A stretch of 64,000 nt of DNA from Mycobacteriales bacterium (GCA_030697205.1 JAUYQP010000013.1:186001-250000), one strand, 5' to 3'; positions 39,077 to 48,430 are shown, counted from the first letter of the stretch. Notes: generated by a model from the letters alone, not told the origin. Made by a program: numbers and translations.

Positions 39077-40066
39077 ATGTCCGACTTCCCCGATGTGCGG
39101 CTGCACGTCGTCTCCGGCAAGGGCGGCACCGGCAAGACCACGGTCGCCGCCGCGCTCGCCCTCGCGCTGGCCAGCGGGGGCAAGCAGGTCCTGCTCGTCG
39201 AGGTCGAGGGGCGGCAGGGCATCGCGCAGCTCTTCGACTCCCCGCCGCTGCCCTACGAGGAGCGCAAGGTCGCGGTCGCCCCCGACGGCGGTGACGTCTG
39301 GGCGCTCGCCATCGACCCCGAGGCCGCGCTGCTCGACTACCTCCACATGTTCTACAAGCTCTCCCCGACCGGCATCCCCGCGCGCACCCTGCGCCGGATG
39401 GGCGCCATCGACTTCGCGACGACCATCGCGCCCGGCCTGCGCGACGTCCTGCTGACCGGCAAGATCAAGGAGGCCGTCGTGCGCCGGCGCAAGGACGGCC
39501 GACCGACCTACGACGCGGTCGTCGTCGACGCGCCGCCGACCGGACGCGTGGCGAAGTTCCTCAACATCTCCCACGAGGTCGGCGGCCTGGCCAAGGTCGG
39601 CCCACTGAAGAACCAGTCCGAGGGCGTGATGGCGGTCTTCCGCTCGCCGCAGACCGCGGTCCACCTCGTCACGTTGCTCGAGGAGATGCCGGTCCAGGAG
39701 ACCGTCGACGGGGTCGCGGACCTGCAGTCGCTGGGGCTGCCCGTCGGGGGAGTCGTGGTCAACGCGGTCCGCACCCCGCGGCTGTCGCCGCCCGACCTCG
39801 TCGCCGCCGCGGCCGGTCGCCTCGACACCGACGAGATCGCCCGCGGGCTCAAGGCCGCCGGCGTCGACGCGACCACCGAGCAGGTCGCGGCGCTCGCCGC
39901 CGAGGCCGGCGACCACGCGCACCGCGTCGAGCTCGAGGAGCGCGGCCGCGACGCGCTCGCCCACCTGTCGCGCCCGACCTACGAGCTGCCGCTGCTGCCC
40001 GACGCGATCGAGCTCGGCGGCCTCTACGACCTGGCGCAGGCCCTCAAGGACCAGGGGATGGCATGA
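39077..40066 (+). CDS. ArsA/GET3-like ATPase, first of pair (Rv3679 family)
   Basis: This 329-residue P-loop ATPase has the deviant Walker A VVSGKGGTGKTTVAAALAL, a switch-like EVEGRQG and a Walker B region TYDAVVVDAPPTGRVAKFL. It belongs to the SIMIBI class with ArsA and GET3. Rv3679 and Rv3680 of M. tuberculosis form a paired complex (BagA/BagB) implicated in glycerol metabolism and stress tolerance. There is no arsenical pump gene nearby, so arsenite export is unlikely. The second gene overlaps it by 4 nt. Confidence 0.92.
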   Translation: MSDFPDVRLHVVSGKGGTGKTTVAAALALALASGGKQVLLVEVEGRQGIAQLFDSPPLPYEERKVAVAPDGGDVWALAIDPEAALLDYLHMFYKLSPTGIPARTLRRMGAIDFATTIAPGLRDVLLTGKIKEAVVRRRKDGRPTYDAVVVDAPPTGRVAKFLNISHEVGGLAKVGPLKNQSEGVMAVFRSPQTAVHLVTLLEEMPVQETVDGVADLQSLGLPVGGVVVNAVRTPRLSPPDLVAAAAGRLDTDEIARGLKAAGVDATTEQVAALAAEAGDHAHRVELEERGRDALAHLSRPTYELPLLPDAIELGGLYDLAQALKDQGMA

Positions 40067-41202
40067 CCGCCGCACCGGTGCCCGCGCTCGACGTCGACGC
40101 GCTGCTCGACACCGCGCAGATCATCGTCTGCTGCGGCAGTGGCGGCGTGGGCAAGACCACCACCGCCGCGTCGCTCGCGCTGCGCGCCGCCGAGCGCGGC
40201 CGCCGCACCGTCGTGCTCACGATCGACCCGGCCAAGCGGCTGGCGCAGTCGATGGGCCTCACCGAGCTCGACAACACCCCCCGCGCCGTCGCCGGCCTCC
40301 GGGCCGGTGAGCTCGACGCGATGATGCTCGACATGAAGCGCACCTTCGACGAGATCGTCGAGGCGCACGCCGAGCCGGGCAAGGCCGAGGCGATCCTGCA
40401 GAACCCCTTCTACGTCGCCCTGTCGTCGTCGTTCGCCGGCACGCAGGAGTACATGGCGATGGAGAAGCTGGGGCAGCTCAAGGCCACTGGCGACTACGAC
40501 CTCATCGTCGTCGACACCCCGCCGACCCGCTCCGCGCTGGACTTCCTCGACGCGCCGCAGCGGATGACGACCCTGCTCGACGGCCGGATGGTCAAGATCC
40601 TGCTGGCCCCGGCGAAGGCCTCCGGCAAGGCCTACCTCAAGGTCGTCACCGCTGGCTTCAACGTCTTCACCGGCGCGATCACGCGCATCATCGGCGCGAG
40701 CGTCCTGCAGGACGTCTCGCAGTTCGTCGCCGCGCTCGAGACGCTGTTCGGCGGCTTCCGCGAGCGGGCCCAGACGACCTACGACCTGCTCAAGGCCGAC
40801 GGCACCGCCTTCGTCGTCGTCGCCGCGCCCGAGCGCGACGCGCTGCGCGAGGCCGCCTACTTCGTCGAGCGGCTCGCCGAGGAGTCGATGCCGCTCGCCG
40901 GGCTCGTCGTCAACCGCGTCCACCGCAGCGCTGTCGAGGGTCTCACCGAGCAGCGCTCGCTGGCCGCCGCCGAGCAGGTCGAGGACTCCTCGCCGCTGAC
41001 CGCGTCGGTGCTGCGGCTGCACGCCGAGCGGGTGGCCCTGGCTGCGCGCGAGGCCCGCCTGCAGCAGCGCTTCAGCACCGCCCACCCGCACGTCGCGGTG
41101 GTCGAGGTCGCCGCCCAGCCGGGTGACGTCCACGACCTCGACGGGCTGCGGTCGGTCGGCGCGGACCTCGCCGGCGGTCGCGAGGCGGCCCGCCCGGCGT
41201 GA
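40063..41202 (+). CDS. ArsA/GET3-like ATPase, second of pair (Rv3680 family)
   Basis: This 379-residue partner has Walker A VCCGSGGVGKTTTAASLAL, the following VLTIDPAKRLAQSMGL (switch, typical of GET3) and DYDLIVVDTPPTRSALDFLDAPQR. It also has a hydrophobic region around FNVFTGAITRIIGASVLQDV that could contact membrane clients. It is co-translated with the first ATPase. Order and strand match Rv3679-Rv3680, followed by WhiB4 on the other strand. The client is unknown. Confidence 0.93.
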   Translation: MTAAPVPALDVDALLDTAQIIVCCGSGGVGKTTTAASLALRAAERGRRTVVLTIDPAKRLAQSMGLTELDNTPRAVAGLRAGELDAMMLDMKRTFDEIVEAHAEPGKAEAILQNPFYVALSSSFAGTQEYMAMEKLGQLKATGDYDLIVVDTPPTRSALDFLDAPQRMTTLLDGRMVKILLAPAKASGKAYLKVVTAGFNVFTGAITRIIGASVLQDVSQFVAALETLFGGFRERAQTTYDLLKADGTAFVVVAAPERDALREAAYFVERLAEESMPLAGLVVNRVHRSAVEGLTEQRSLAAAEQVEDSSPLTASVLRLHAERVALAAREARLQQRFSTAHPHVAVVEVAAQPGDVHDLDGLRSVGADLAGGREAARPA

Positions 41203-41246
41203 CGCCCCCGGCGTACTCCTGCTGGGTGGGTTAGCTGCTGGGTGGA

Positions 41247-41591
41247 CTAGGAAGCCCGCTCGGCCCCGGCGTAGTGCTGGGAGCGCGCGGCCATGAGGAC
41301 CTCGCGCCAGGACGTGACGTCGGGGCGGCGGCGCAGCAGCGCCCGGCGCTGGCGCTCGGTCATGCCGCCCCAGACGCCGAACTCGACGCGGTTGTCGAGC
41401 GCGTCGGACAGGCACTCCGTGCGCACCGGGCAGGCCAGGCAGACGGCCTTGGCGGTGTTCTGCGCGGCTCCGGTGACGAAGAGCTCGTCGGGGTCCTGGC
41501 CCTTGCAGGCGGAGAAGGCGGTCCAGTCCTGCAGGCTGTCGGTCGTCAGCCCGCCAGTGCGCTGCGCGGGGATGCCGGTCATCGAGGTCAC
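41247..41591 (-). CDS. whiB4: WhiB4-like iron-sulfur regulator
   Basis: This 114-residue WhiB protein has cluster cysteines C29, C51, C54 and C60 (VCLACPVRTEC), GVWGG at 72-76 and a basic C-terminus (RQRRALLRRR). It stands between the ArsA-like pair and the bifunctional PBP, as whiB4 (Rv3681c) does, so orthology is likely. WhiB4 of M. tuberculosis is an oxygen-sensitive redox regulator. AAGGA lies 7 nt before the GTG at 41591; a leader of about 45 nt separates it from the -10 box. Confidence 0.92.
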   Translation of the reverse strand: MTSMTGIPAQRTGGLTTDSLQDWTAFSACKGQDPDELFVTGAAQNTAKAVCLACPVRTECLSDALDNRVEFGVWGGMTERQRRALLRRRPDVTSWREVLMAARSQHYAGAERAS

Positions 41592-41642
41592 GGGGCGGTC
41601 CTTGCGTGAGGGGGTGAGTCGCGGATCAGCGCGACCTGGCTC

Positions 41643-41648
41643 ACGCTA
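41643..41648 (-). promoter_or_regulatory. -10 box of the whiB4-like gene (with leader)
   Basis: The minus strand reads TAGCGT, about 51 nt before the GTG at 41591, with TGCCGC 17 bp further upstream as a possible -35. Unlike most genes here, this mRNA would have a leader. Confidence 0.45.
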
Positions 41649-41774
41649 GGGAGGAAGGTCCCGTGGCGGCAGGCCCCAGAAGTGCCATCTTGGGGTAGTC
41701 CTGGCGGACCATGTGGGGCGTAGTCGTCGTACCGGTGGAAGTCGGGCATCCCGGCGCGGTCGAGGTCTTCGCCG

Positions 41775-41780
41775 TACCCT
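41775..41780 (+). promoter_or_regulatory. -10 box of the PBP gene (leaderless)
   Basis: TACCCT, 6 nt, then the GTG at 41787. Confidence 0.6.
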
Positions 41781-41786
41781 GGCGAG

Positions 41787-44171
41787 GTGTCACGACCCGC
41801 TCCGCTGCTGCCCCGCGTGGGCCTCGCGCTGCTCGTCAGCGTGCTCGCGGGCGTCCTCGTCGCCGGCCTCGCGCTGCCCGTCGTCGCGGGCGCCGGCCTG
41901 CTGGCCAAGGGCCAGGCCGACGACTTCCTGGCGCTGCCCGCCGAGCTCGAGCAGCCGACCCTGTCGACCCGCAGCCGCATCCTCGCCGCCGACGGCACCG
42001 TCATCGCGACGCTGTTCCTCGAGAACCGCCTGCCGGTCACCCTCGCGGAGATCCCGGAGCTGACCCGCAGCGCACTCATCGCGGTCGAGGACAGCCGCTT
42101 CTACGACCACGACGGCCTGGACTACAAGGGGACCGCCCGCGCCGCGCTGGCCAACACCACGGCCGGTGGCGTGACCCAGGGCGGCTCGACGCTGACCCAG
42201 CAGTACGTCAAGAACGTCCTCGTCGAGCTCGCCGACGACCGCAAGGGCCAGCTCGCGGCCAAGGAGGCGACCCTCGACCGCAAGCTGCGCGAGGCGCGCT
42301 ACGCGTTGGCGCTCGAGAAGAAGATGAGCAAGGACAAGATCCTCGAGAGCTACTTCAACATCGCCTACTACGGCAACGGCGTCTACGGCATCAAGACCGC
42401 CGCCGCGCACTACTTCGGCAAGCGCGTGCAGGACCTCACCCTCGCGCAGGGCGCGATGTTCGCCGGGATGGTGAAGAACCCCAACCTGCTCGACCCGAGC
42501 GACCCGAAGGCGCGCACGGCCGTCCTGGCCCGGCGGTCCATCGTGCTGCAGCGGATGGCGGACCTCGGCTACATCACCGACGCGGAGCGCGCCGCGGCGG
42601 ACCGCGAGAAGATCGTCCCCAACGTCAAGCGGGTCCGGCCCGGCTGCGAGGCGCCGCAGGTCAAGGCGCCGTTCTTCTGCGACTACGTCCGCCGCTACCT
42701 CGAGGAGGACACCGAGGTCGGCCGGCTGCTCGGCGCGACCCGCGAGGAGCGCCAGCGGCGGCTGCTCGGTGGCGGCATGACCATCCGCACGTCGCTCGAC
42801 CTGAAGGTGCAGGCAGCGGCGCAGTCGGCCGTCGACTCGAGGGTCCCGCCGAAGGACCCGTCGCGGGTCGTCGCGGTCGCAGACGTCGTGGAGCCCGGCA
42901 CGGGTGCGGTGAAGGCGATGGCGGTCAACCGGGTCTTCGGCGACGACAAGCGGCGCCCGGAGCAGACCAAGCTCAACTTCGCGATCGGCGGCTCGAGCGG
43001 CTTCCAGCCCGGCTCGACGATGAAGACCTTCGTCCTCGCCCAGGCGCTGCGCGACGGGCTGCCCACCGGCCTGCGGCTCAACTCACCGGCGACCTACTGC
43101 CCGGTGGAGTTCGAGTACCGCATCGAGGGCGGGAAGTGCCCGGGCAACGCCGGAGACTCCGAGTCCGGCGTGTTCGACATGATCAGCGGCACACACCACT
43201 CGGTGAACACCTACTACCTCCAGCTCGCCGAGCGCACCGGGCTGGCCTCCCCGCCGGCACTCGCCGAGGCCATGGGGGTGCGGCAGTTCGAGGGCGGCCG
43301 ACCCGTCGGCGACCTCGAGCGGGTCCCGTCGTTCGTCCTCGGGACGTCGCAGGTGAGCCCCCTCGACATGGCCGGCGCCTACGCGACCTTCGCCGCCCGC
43401 GGTGTGCACTGCCCGCCGCGTCCCGTGACGGCGATCGTCGACAGTCGGGGCCGGGAGCTGCCACTGCCCGAGCAGCGCTGCTCGCAGGTCATCGACCGGG
43501 GCGTCGCGGACACCGTGACCTCCATCCTGCGCGGTGTCATCGACGGCAGCACCCGTGGTCGCACCGGCGCCTCGGCCGCGATCGGCCGACCCGCCGCAGG
43601 CAAGACGGGTACGACGAACAGCTCTCGCGCGGCGTGGTTCGTCGGCTACACGCCCGAGCTCGCCACCGCGGTCTGGGTCGGCAAGGAGGTCCCGACCGCC
43701 CTGCAGCGGATCGCGATCGACGGCCGCTACTACAAGCAGGTCTACGGCGGGTCGCTGCCCGCGCCGATCTGGAAGGACGTCATGAGCGGGGCGCTGGCCG
43801 GCAGCCCGGTCCGCACCTTCGTCGGCGCCGACCTCGCGGTGTCGAAGGGCGAGCTCAAGGCGGTCCCCGACGTCACGGGGCTGCCCTACGAGCAGGCCCG
43901 TGCGCAGCTCGCCGCCGCCGGCTTCGGGGTGAAGAACGGCGGCCTGGTCGGCGCCGCCCCGATCCCGCTCGGCTCGGTCGCCTCCACCTCGCCGACTGCC
44001 GGGGCGTCCGTGCGGGCCGGCGCGCTCATCACCGTCTTCGTCTCCAACGGCGCGGCCCCCGCCCCGACGCCCGCTCCGTCGACGACCGCGCAGCCCAGCG
44101 GCGCCCCGTCCGGCCAGCCGAGCAGCTCCCCCACCCCGCGCCCCACGAAGAAGGGCCGCCCCAAGGGCTGA
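41787..44171 (+). CDS. ponA2: Bifunctional penicillin-binding protein with PASTA domain (PonA2 type)
   Basis: This 794-residue class A PBP has an N-terminal membrane helix (LALLVSVLAGVLVAGLALP). Its glycosyltransferase domain contains the catalytic Glu in AVEDSRFYDHDGLD and the motif TQGGSTLTQQYVKN. The transpeptidase has Ser in FQPGSTMKTF, SVN in HHSVNTYYLQ and KTG in AAGKTGTTN. One PASTA repeat follows (VPDVTGLPYEQARAQLAAAGF), then a Pro/Ser-rich tail. It polymerises and cross-links peptidoglycan. It is the Rv3682 counterpart. Confidence 0.96.
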   Translation: MSRPAPLLPRVGLALLVSVLAGVLVAGLALPVVAGAGLLAKGQADDFLALPAELEQPTLSTRSRILAADGTVIATLFLENRLPVTLAEIPELTRSALIAVEDSRFYDHDGLDYKGTARAALANTTAGGVTQGGSTLTQQYVKNVLVELADDRKGQLAAKEATLDRKLREARYALALEKKMSKDKILESYFNIAYYGNGVYGIKTAAAHYFGKRVQDLTLAQGAMFAGMVKNPNLLDPSDPKARTAVLARRSIVLQRMADLGYITDAERAAADREKIVPNVKRVRPGCEAPQVKAPFFCDYVRRYLEEDTEVGRLLGATREERQRRLLGGGMTIRTSLDLKVQAAAQSAVDSRVPPKDPSRVVAVADVVEPGTGAVKAMAVNRVFGDDKRRPEQTKLNFAIGGSSGFQPGSTMKTFVLAQALRDGLPTGLRLNSPATYCPVEFEYRIEGGKCPGNAGDSESGVFDMISGTHHSVNTYYLQLAERTGLASPPALAEAMGVRQFEGGRPVGDLERVPSFVLGTSQVSPLDMAGAYATFAARGVHCPPRPVTAIVDSRGRELPLPEQRCSQVIDRGVADTVTSILRGVIDGSTRGRTGASAAIGRPAAGKTGTTNSSRAAWFVGYTPELATAVWVGKEVPTALQRIAIDGRYYKQVYGGSLPAPIWKDVMSGALAGSPVRTFVGADLAVSKGELKAVPDVTGLPYEQARAQLAAAGFGVKNGGLVGAAPIPLGSVASTSPTAGASVRAGALITVFVSNGAAPAPTPAPSTTAQPSGAPSGQPSSSPTPRPTKKGRPKG

Positions 44172-44183
44172 CCGGGCCGACCG

Positions 44184-44636
44184 TCAGGCGAGCGCAGCCT
44201 TGACCGCCGCCGCGACGCGGCCACCCTCGGCCCGGCCGGCGACCTTCGGGCCGACGGCCTTCATGACCTGACCCATCGCCTGCGGCCCGGACGCGCCGGT
44301 CTCCGCGACCGCCTCGGCCACCATCGCGGTCAGCTCGGCGTCGGACAGCTGCGCCGGGAGGTAGCGGTCCAGCACCGTGCCCTCGTCGACCTCGCGCTGC
44401 GCCCGGTCCGTGGCCCCACCGGTGGTGAACGCCTCGGCCGCCTCGCGCCGCTTCTTAGCCTCGCGGGCGATGACCTTGAGGACCTCGTCATCGGAGAGCT
44501 GACGGGCCTCCTTGCCGGCGACCTCCTCGTTGCCGATCGCGGTCAGCGTCATCCGCAGCGTCGCGAGGGTGAGCTCGTCACGGGCCTTCATCGCTGTCGT
44601 GAGGTCGGCCTTCAACTGGTCCTTCAAGGTGCTCAT
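44184..44636 (-). CDS. GatB/YqeY domain protein
   Basis: The protein has 150 residues. MSTLKDQLKADLTTAMKARD, LRMTLTAIGNEEVAGK and the C-terminal GASGPQAMGQVMKAVGPKVAGRAEGG are typical of YqeY, a stand-alone relative of the GatB tail domain with possible tRNA-binding. The role is not established. The ATG at 44636 is chosen because TAGCGT lies 7 nt upstream on the minus strand. It converges with the PBP gene and is divergent from tRNA-Pro. Confidence 0.92.
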   Translation of the reverse strand: MSTLKDQLKADLTTAMKARDELTLATLRMTLTAIGNEEVAGKEARQLSDDEVLKVIAREAKKRREAAEAFTTGGATDRAQREVDEGTVLDRYLPAQLSDAELTAMVAEAVAETGASGPQAMGQVMKAVGPKVAGRAEGGRVAAAVKAALA

Positions 44637-44643
44637 GGCCCGC

Positions 44644-44649
44644 ACGCTA
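44644..44649 (-). promoter_or_regulatory. -10 box of the YqeY gene (leaderless)
   Basis: The minus strand reads TAGCGT, then 7 nt, then the ATG at 44636. Confidence 0.65.
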
Positions 44650-44692
44650 GTCGGCTTCCGCAACCGGGATGCCGGCCCGCACCACCCTCCGC

Positions 44693-44698
44693 TAGAGT
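44693..44698 (+). promoter_or_regulatory. -10 box of tRNA-Pro
   Basis: TAGAGT would place the start of transcription near 44705, some 9 nt before the mature 5' end. Confidence 0.55.
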
Positions 44699-44713
44699 CG
44701 TAGGCGCACGATC

Positions 44714-44791
<78 letters not shown>

Positions 44792-44810
44792 CACGTCTCC
44801 CGAAGACCGA

Positions 44811-44831
44811 GGGCCGCCCACCGGGCGGCCC
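44811..44831 (+). terminator. Terminator after tRNA-Pro
   Basis: GGGCCGCCC and GGGCGGCCC pair perfectly around a 3-nt loop, followed by TTCGTCGTT. Confidence 0.8.
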
Positions 44832-44935
44832 TTCGTCGTTCCCGGTCCTCGGCTGCTGTCTCGGGTCAGGCTCCGCGCCAGGGTGCGGTGGATCGACCGA
44901 GACGGCGCCCGTCGCGACCGCGTCAGCCCCCGGAA

Positions 44936-45007
44936 GATCAACAGCACATCCGGTACGGCGGGCACGCTCGCGCTGTCGCTCGGAGGCGTGCAGATGTGCT
45001 GTTGACC
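44936..45007. repeat. 72-bp dispersed palindromic element, copy 2
   Basis: GATCAACAGCACAT and ATGTGCTGTTGACC (12 of 14 pairs kept) bound an element of the same 72-bp length as the one at 7403-7474, with CACGCTCGCGC at the same offset. It lies between the tRNA-Pro terminator and the S9 peptidase promoter. Confidence 0.85.
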
Positions 45008-45052
45008 TTGCCGGAGTCGGGCTGGCGCACAGGTACGTCGCCGGCAGGTCAC

Positions 45053-45058
45053 TAGCGT
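45053..45058 (+). promoter_or_regulatory. -10 box of the S9 peptidase gene (leaderless)
   Basis: TAGCGT, 7 nt, then the ATG at 45066. Confidence 0.65.
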
Positions 45059-45065
45059 GGCCTGC

Positions 45066-46835
45066 ATGAGTGACATGCCCGCCTGGGAGCAGCGCTTCCG
45101 TGCCGCCCGCGTCTCGCTGCCGGACTGGGCGGAGGACGCACCGCACCGCTGCCTCTACGTCGCCAACCCGACCGGCACCTTCGAGCTCTACGCGTGGGAC
45201 CGGCAGACCGGCGAGCACCGCCAGGTGACCAGCCGGGAGAACGGCACGTCCGACGGCGCGCTGTCGCCGGACGGCGAGTTCGTGTGGTGGTTCGACGACA
45301 CCGACGGCGACGAGCTCGGCACGTGGAAGAAGCAGCCGTTCGCCGGCGGCCCGGACGTCGACGCGACGCCGGGGGTGCCTCCGGCCTACTCCGCTGGGCT
45401 CGAGATCGGGGACGACGCCGTCGTCGTGGGCTGCTCCGACGACGACGGCGCGACCGTGCACGTGGTCAGGGACGGGGGTACGACGCAGCTGTACCGGTCA
45501 GAGCACGATGCCGACGTCGGGGCGCTCTCCCGCGACGACCGGCTGGTGGTGATCGAGCACAGCGAGCACGGCGACTCGCGGCACAAGGCGCTGCGCGCCC
45601 TCAGCGTCGACGGCGAGCTCGTCGCCGACCTGTGGGACGGCGAGGGAAAGGGCCTGTCAGCGCTGGGCTTCTCGCCGGTGCGCGGCGACGACCGGCTGCT
45701 CGTCCTGCACGAGCGGAGTGGTCGACCCGAGCCGATGGTGTGGGACCCGGTCGCCGGCACCGAGCAGCTGCTCGACCTGGCCGCGGTCCCGGGCGACCTC
45801 GTCGCGGACTGGTGGCCGGACGGGACCGCGCTGCTGCTCGTCGCCGAGGAGCGCGGCCGCTCGACCCTGCACCGGGTCGAGCTCGCGAGCGGTGAGGTCA
45901 CGCCGATCGAGACCCCGGCGGGGACGGTCGGGGACGCGACGGTCCGGCCGGACGGCACGGTCGAGCTCTCCTGGTCGAGCGCAGCGGTGCCGACCGCGAT
46001 CCGCACCGCCTCCGGCGACCTCGTCCTCGAGCCGCCGGGAGCCCGCCCGCCCGGGTCGGTGCCTGTCACCGACGTCTGGGCCGACGGGCCCGGCGGCGCC
46101 GTCCACGCGCTGCTCGCGACGCCTCCCGGCGAGGGCCCGTGGCCGACGGTCTTCGTCGTGCACGGCGGCCCGACCTGGCACGACAGCGACGCCTTCTACG
46201 CCGACCGCGCGGCCTACGTCGACCTGGGCTGCGCGGTCGTCAGCGTCAACTACCGCGGCTCGACCGGCTACGGCGCGGCCTGGCGCGACGCGATCACCGG
46301 CCGGCCCGGCCTCACAGAGCTCGAGGACATCGCGGCCGTCGCGGACGCGCTCGTCGCCGACGGCACCGCCCGGGCCGACCAGCTCGTCCTCACCGGGGGC
46401 TCCTGGGGCGGCTACCTCACCCTGCTCGGCCTCGGCACGCAGCCAGAGCGCTGGTGCGCCGGCGTCGCGGCCGTCCCCGTCGCGGACTACGTCGCGGCGT
46501 ACGAGGACGAGATGGAGCCGCTCAAGGCCTTCGACCGGTCGCTGTTCGGCGGCTCACCGGAGGAGCTGCCGGAGCTCTACGCCCGCTGCTCGCCGCTGAC
46601 CTACGTCGACCAGGTGCGCGTCCCGCTGCTCGTGCTCGCCGGCGCCAACGACCCGCGCTGCCCGATCCGCCAGATCGACAACTACCTCGACGCCCTGACC
46701 GCGCTCGGCACCCCGCACGAGGTCTACCGCTTCGACGCGGGCCACGGCTCGCTGGTCGTCGACGAGCGGGTCCGTCAGATGCGCGCCGAGCTCGAGTTCG
46801 TCGCCCGGGCCCTCGGCCTCGTGCTGCCGACCTGA
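45066..46835 (+). CDS. S9 family prolyl oligopeptidase-like peptidase
   Basis: A cytoplasmic peptidase of 589 residues. The N-terminal half is a beta-propeller (repeated strands such as TFELYAWDRQTGEHRQVTS and LSPDGEFVWWFDDTDGDELG). The C-terminal half is the alpha/beta hydrolase with nucleophile motif TGGSWGGYLTLLG, Asp in LAGANDPRCPIRQ and His in DAGHGSLVVDER. It should cleave short peptides, as acylaminoacyl or prolyl peptidases do; which one cannot be told. No signal peptide is present. The start is fixed by the leaderless promoter. Confidence 0.93.
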   Translation: MSDMPAWEQRFRAARVSLPDWAEDAPHRCLYVANPTGTFELYAWDRQTGEHRQVTSRENGTSDGALSPDGEFVWWFDDTDGDELGTWKKQPFAGGPDVDATPGVPPAYSAGLEIGDDAVVVGCSDDDGATVHVVRDGGTTQLYRSEHDADVGALSRDDRLVVIEHSEHGDSRHKALRALSVDGELVADLWDGEGKGLSALGFSPVRGDDRLLVLHERSGRPEPMVWDPVAGTEQLLDLAAVPGDLVADWWPDGTALLLVAEERGRSTLHRVELASGEVTPIETPAGTVGDATVRPDGTVELSWSSAAVPTAIRTASGDLVLEPPGARPPGSVPVTDVWADGPGGAVHALLATPPGEGPWPTVFVVHGGPTWHDSDAFYADRAAYVDLGCAVVSVNYRGSTGYGAAWRDAITGRPGLTELEDIAAVADALVADGTARADQLVLTGGSWGGYLTLLGLGTQPERWCAGVAAVPVADYVAAYEDEMEPLKAFDRSLFGGSPEELPELYARCSPLTYVDQVRVPLLVLAGANDPRCPIRQIDNYLDALTALGTPHEVYRFDAGHGSLVVDERVRQMRAELEFVARALGLVLPT

Positions 46836-46901
46836 CCCCACCCCAGCAGCGCTGATCAAGGCGGCCGGCAACAGCAGGATCCGGCAGGGAACACGGCCGC
46901 G

Positions 46902-48419
46902 GTGGCGAACAGACACCTCATGCGTCGTACCTCCCTGCTGCTCGCCACCGCTGCCGTCCTGCTCACCGGCGGGTCCGCCCTCGCGCACCCCGACGTCACC
47001 CTCGCGCCGACGCTGCCGACCGACCTGACCTACGCCGCGACGGACAACGTCGAGTACCTCGGCCGCTTCCCGGAGCACACCGGCACCGCGGGCGGCATCC
47101 TGTCGCCGGACCGCCAGCGGTTCTTCCTCACCGACCCGCGGGGCGTCTACGCCTACGACGTGAGCAACCCCGCGTCGCCGGCCCTGACGGGGACGCTGCG
47201 GCTGTTCCAGACCACGACCGGTGCGGCGCTCGCGCAGGAGGATCCCGACACCGACGGCAAGATCCTGCTCGTCGACGCGGCCCCGACGCCGGTCGGTACC
47301 GCGGTCCTCAACGTCGTCGACGTGAGCGGTGCAGTCCCGAAGGTGCTGTCGACGCTGCCCGTCACCGACCACACCTGGAGCTGCGTCAGCGGCAAGGTCA
47401 AAGGTGGCAAGACCGGGCGCTGCGCCTTCGCCTACGGCCGCAGCGGTCACGTCGTCGACCTGCGCGACCCGAAGAAGCCGGTGCTGCTGTCCGACACCTG
47501 GCGCACGGCCGTCGGCTACGGCAACCGCGGCAACTCGCCCTACACCCACGACGTCACCGAGATCCGGCCCGGACTGGTGATGACCGCCGGCTCGACCAAC
47601 GTGCTCATGGACACCCGCAACCCGGCCGCCCCCAAGCGGCTCCTCGCGATCGAGCAGAAGGGCCGCTTCTCCTCCCTCGGCTACCACTCCGTCGAGTGGG
47701 CCAACGGCGGCCGCGACCCGTGGCTCGTGCTCGGCACCGAGATCGCTCCCGACGGCGCGACCAACAGCGCGGGCAGCGACTGCCAGGGCGAGGAGTCGGT
47801 CATCGAGACCTGGGACGCGCGCCCCGTCGTCAAGGCGGTCGCGGCGTACGACAAGGGCGTCCCGGCAGCCAAGGCCTTCAAGGGCGTCGCGTTCAAGAAG
47901 ATCGACGCGTACGACGCAGCCGGGCGCGGCGTCTTCCTCACCGGCGGGGCGCCCGGTCACGTCCTCTACTGCGCGCACTGGTTCGAGCAGCGCCCCGGCT
48001 TCAAGGCCGGCGGGCTCATGGCCGTGTCGTACTACGACCGCGGCACCCGCTTCGTGAAGGTCGACGGCAAGGGCGTCATGTCCGAGCTCGGCTGGATCAC
48101 CGCCGCCGAGGGCTACTCCGGCTCCGCCCAGTGGATCACCAAGGACGTCGTCTACGTCATGGACTACCGCCGCGGCCTCGAGGTGATCCGCGTCAAGGAC
48201 GAGCCGGCCACCGGCACCCGCTCCTCGGTCGGCGACACCGTGCACGCGCTGTCCACCGGCATCACGCCGCTCGGCATCGGTGCGGTCGGCGGGCGCCTCG
48301 GCGGCGCGGGCGGCGGTCTCGGTGAGGTGCAGAAGGGCCTGCTCGGCCTCGCGCCCGCGCTGCTGCTCGTCGTGGCGATCGGCACCCGCCGCCGCGCCCG
48401 CACCCTCGCCCTGGCCTGA
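46902..48419 (+). CDS. Secreted LVIVD-type beta-propeller protein with C-terminal anchor
   Basis: The protein has 505 residues. A signal peptide (MRRTSLLLATAAVLLTGGSALA) begins either at this GTG or at an internal ATG at 46920; neither has a strong ribosome site. The mature part shows repeated VYAYDVSNPASPALTG, VLNVVDVSG and GHVVDLRDPKKPVLL units, like LVIVD/choice-of-anchor propellers. A hydrophobic helix near the end (LLGLAPALLLVVAIGT) and a basic tail would anchor it in the membrane. Four cysteines lie in the outer domain (TWSCVSG, GRCAF, GSDCQGE, LYCAHW). Function unknown. Confidence 0.8.
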   Translation: MANRHLMRRTSLLLATAAVLLTGGSALAHPDVTLAPTLPTDLTYAATDNVEYLGRFPEHTGTAGGILSPDRQRFFLTDPRGVYAYDVSNPASPALTGTLRLFQTTTGAALAQEDPDTDGKILLVDAAPTPVGTAVLNVVDVSGAVPKVLSTLPVTDHTWSCVSGKVKGGKTGRCAFAYGRSGHVVDLRDPKKPVLLSDTWRTAVGYGNRGNSPYTHDVTEIRPGLVMTAGSTNVLMDTRNPAAPKRLLAIEQKGRFSSLGYHSVEWANGGRDPWLVLGTEIAPDGATNSAGSDCQGEESVIETWDARPVVKAVAAYDKGVPAAKAFKGVAFKKIDAYDAAGRGVFLTGGAPGHVLYCAHWFEQRPGFKAGGLMAVSYYDRGTRFVKVDGKGVMSELGWITAAEGYSGSAQWITKDVVYVMDYRRGLEVIRVKDEPATGTRSSVGDTVHALSTGITPLGIGAVGGRLGGAGGGLGEVQKGLLGLAPALLLVVAIGTRRRARTLALA

Positions 48420-48430
48420 CCACCCGGCGC

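Noticed and set aside
39077-41202. Arsenite export by the ArsA-like pair
   Set aside because: No ArsB, ArsR or ArsC gene is near, and the position is that of Rv3679-Rv3680, which are not arsenic genes.
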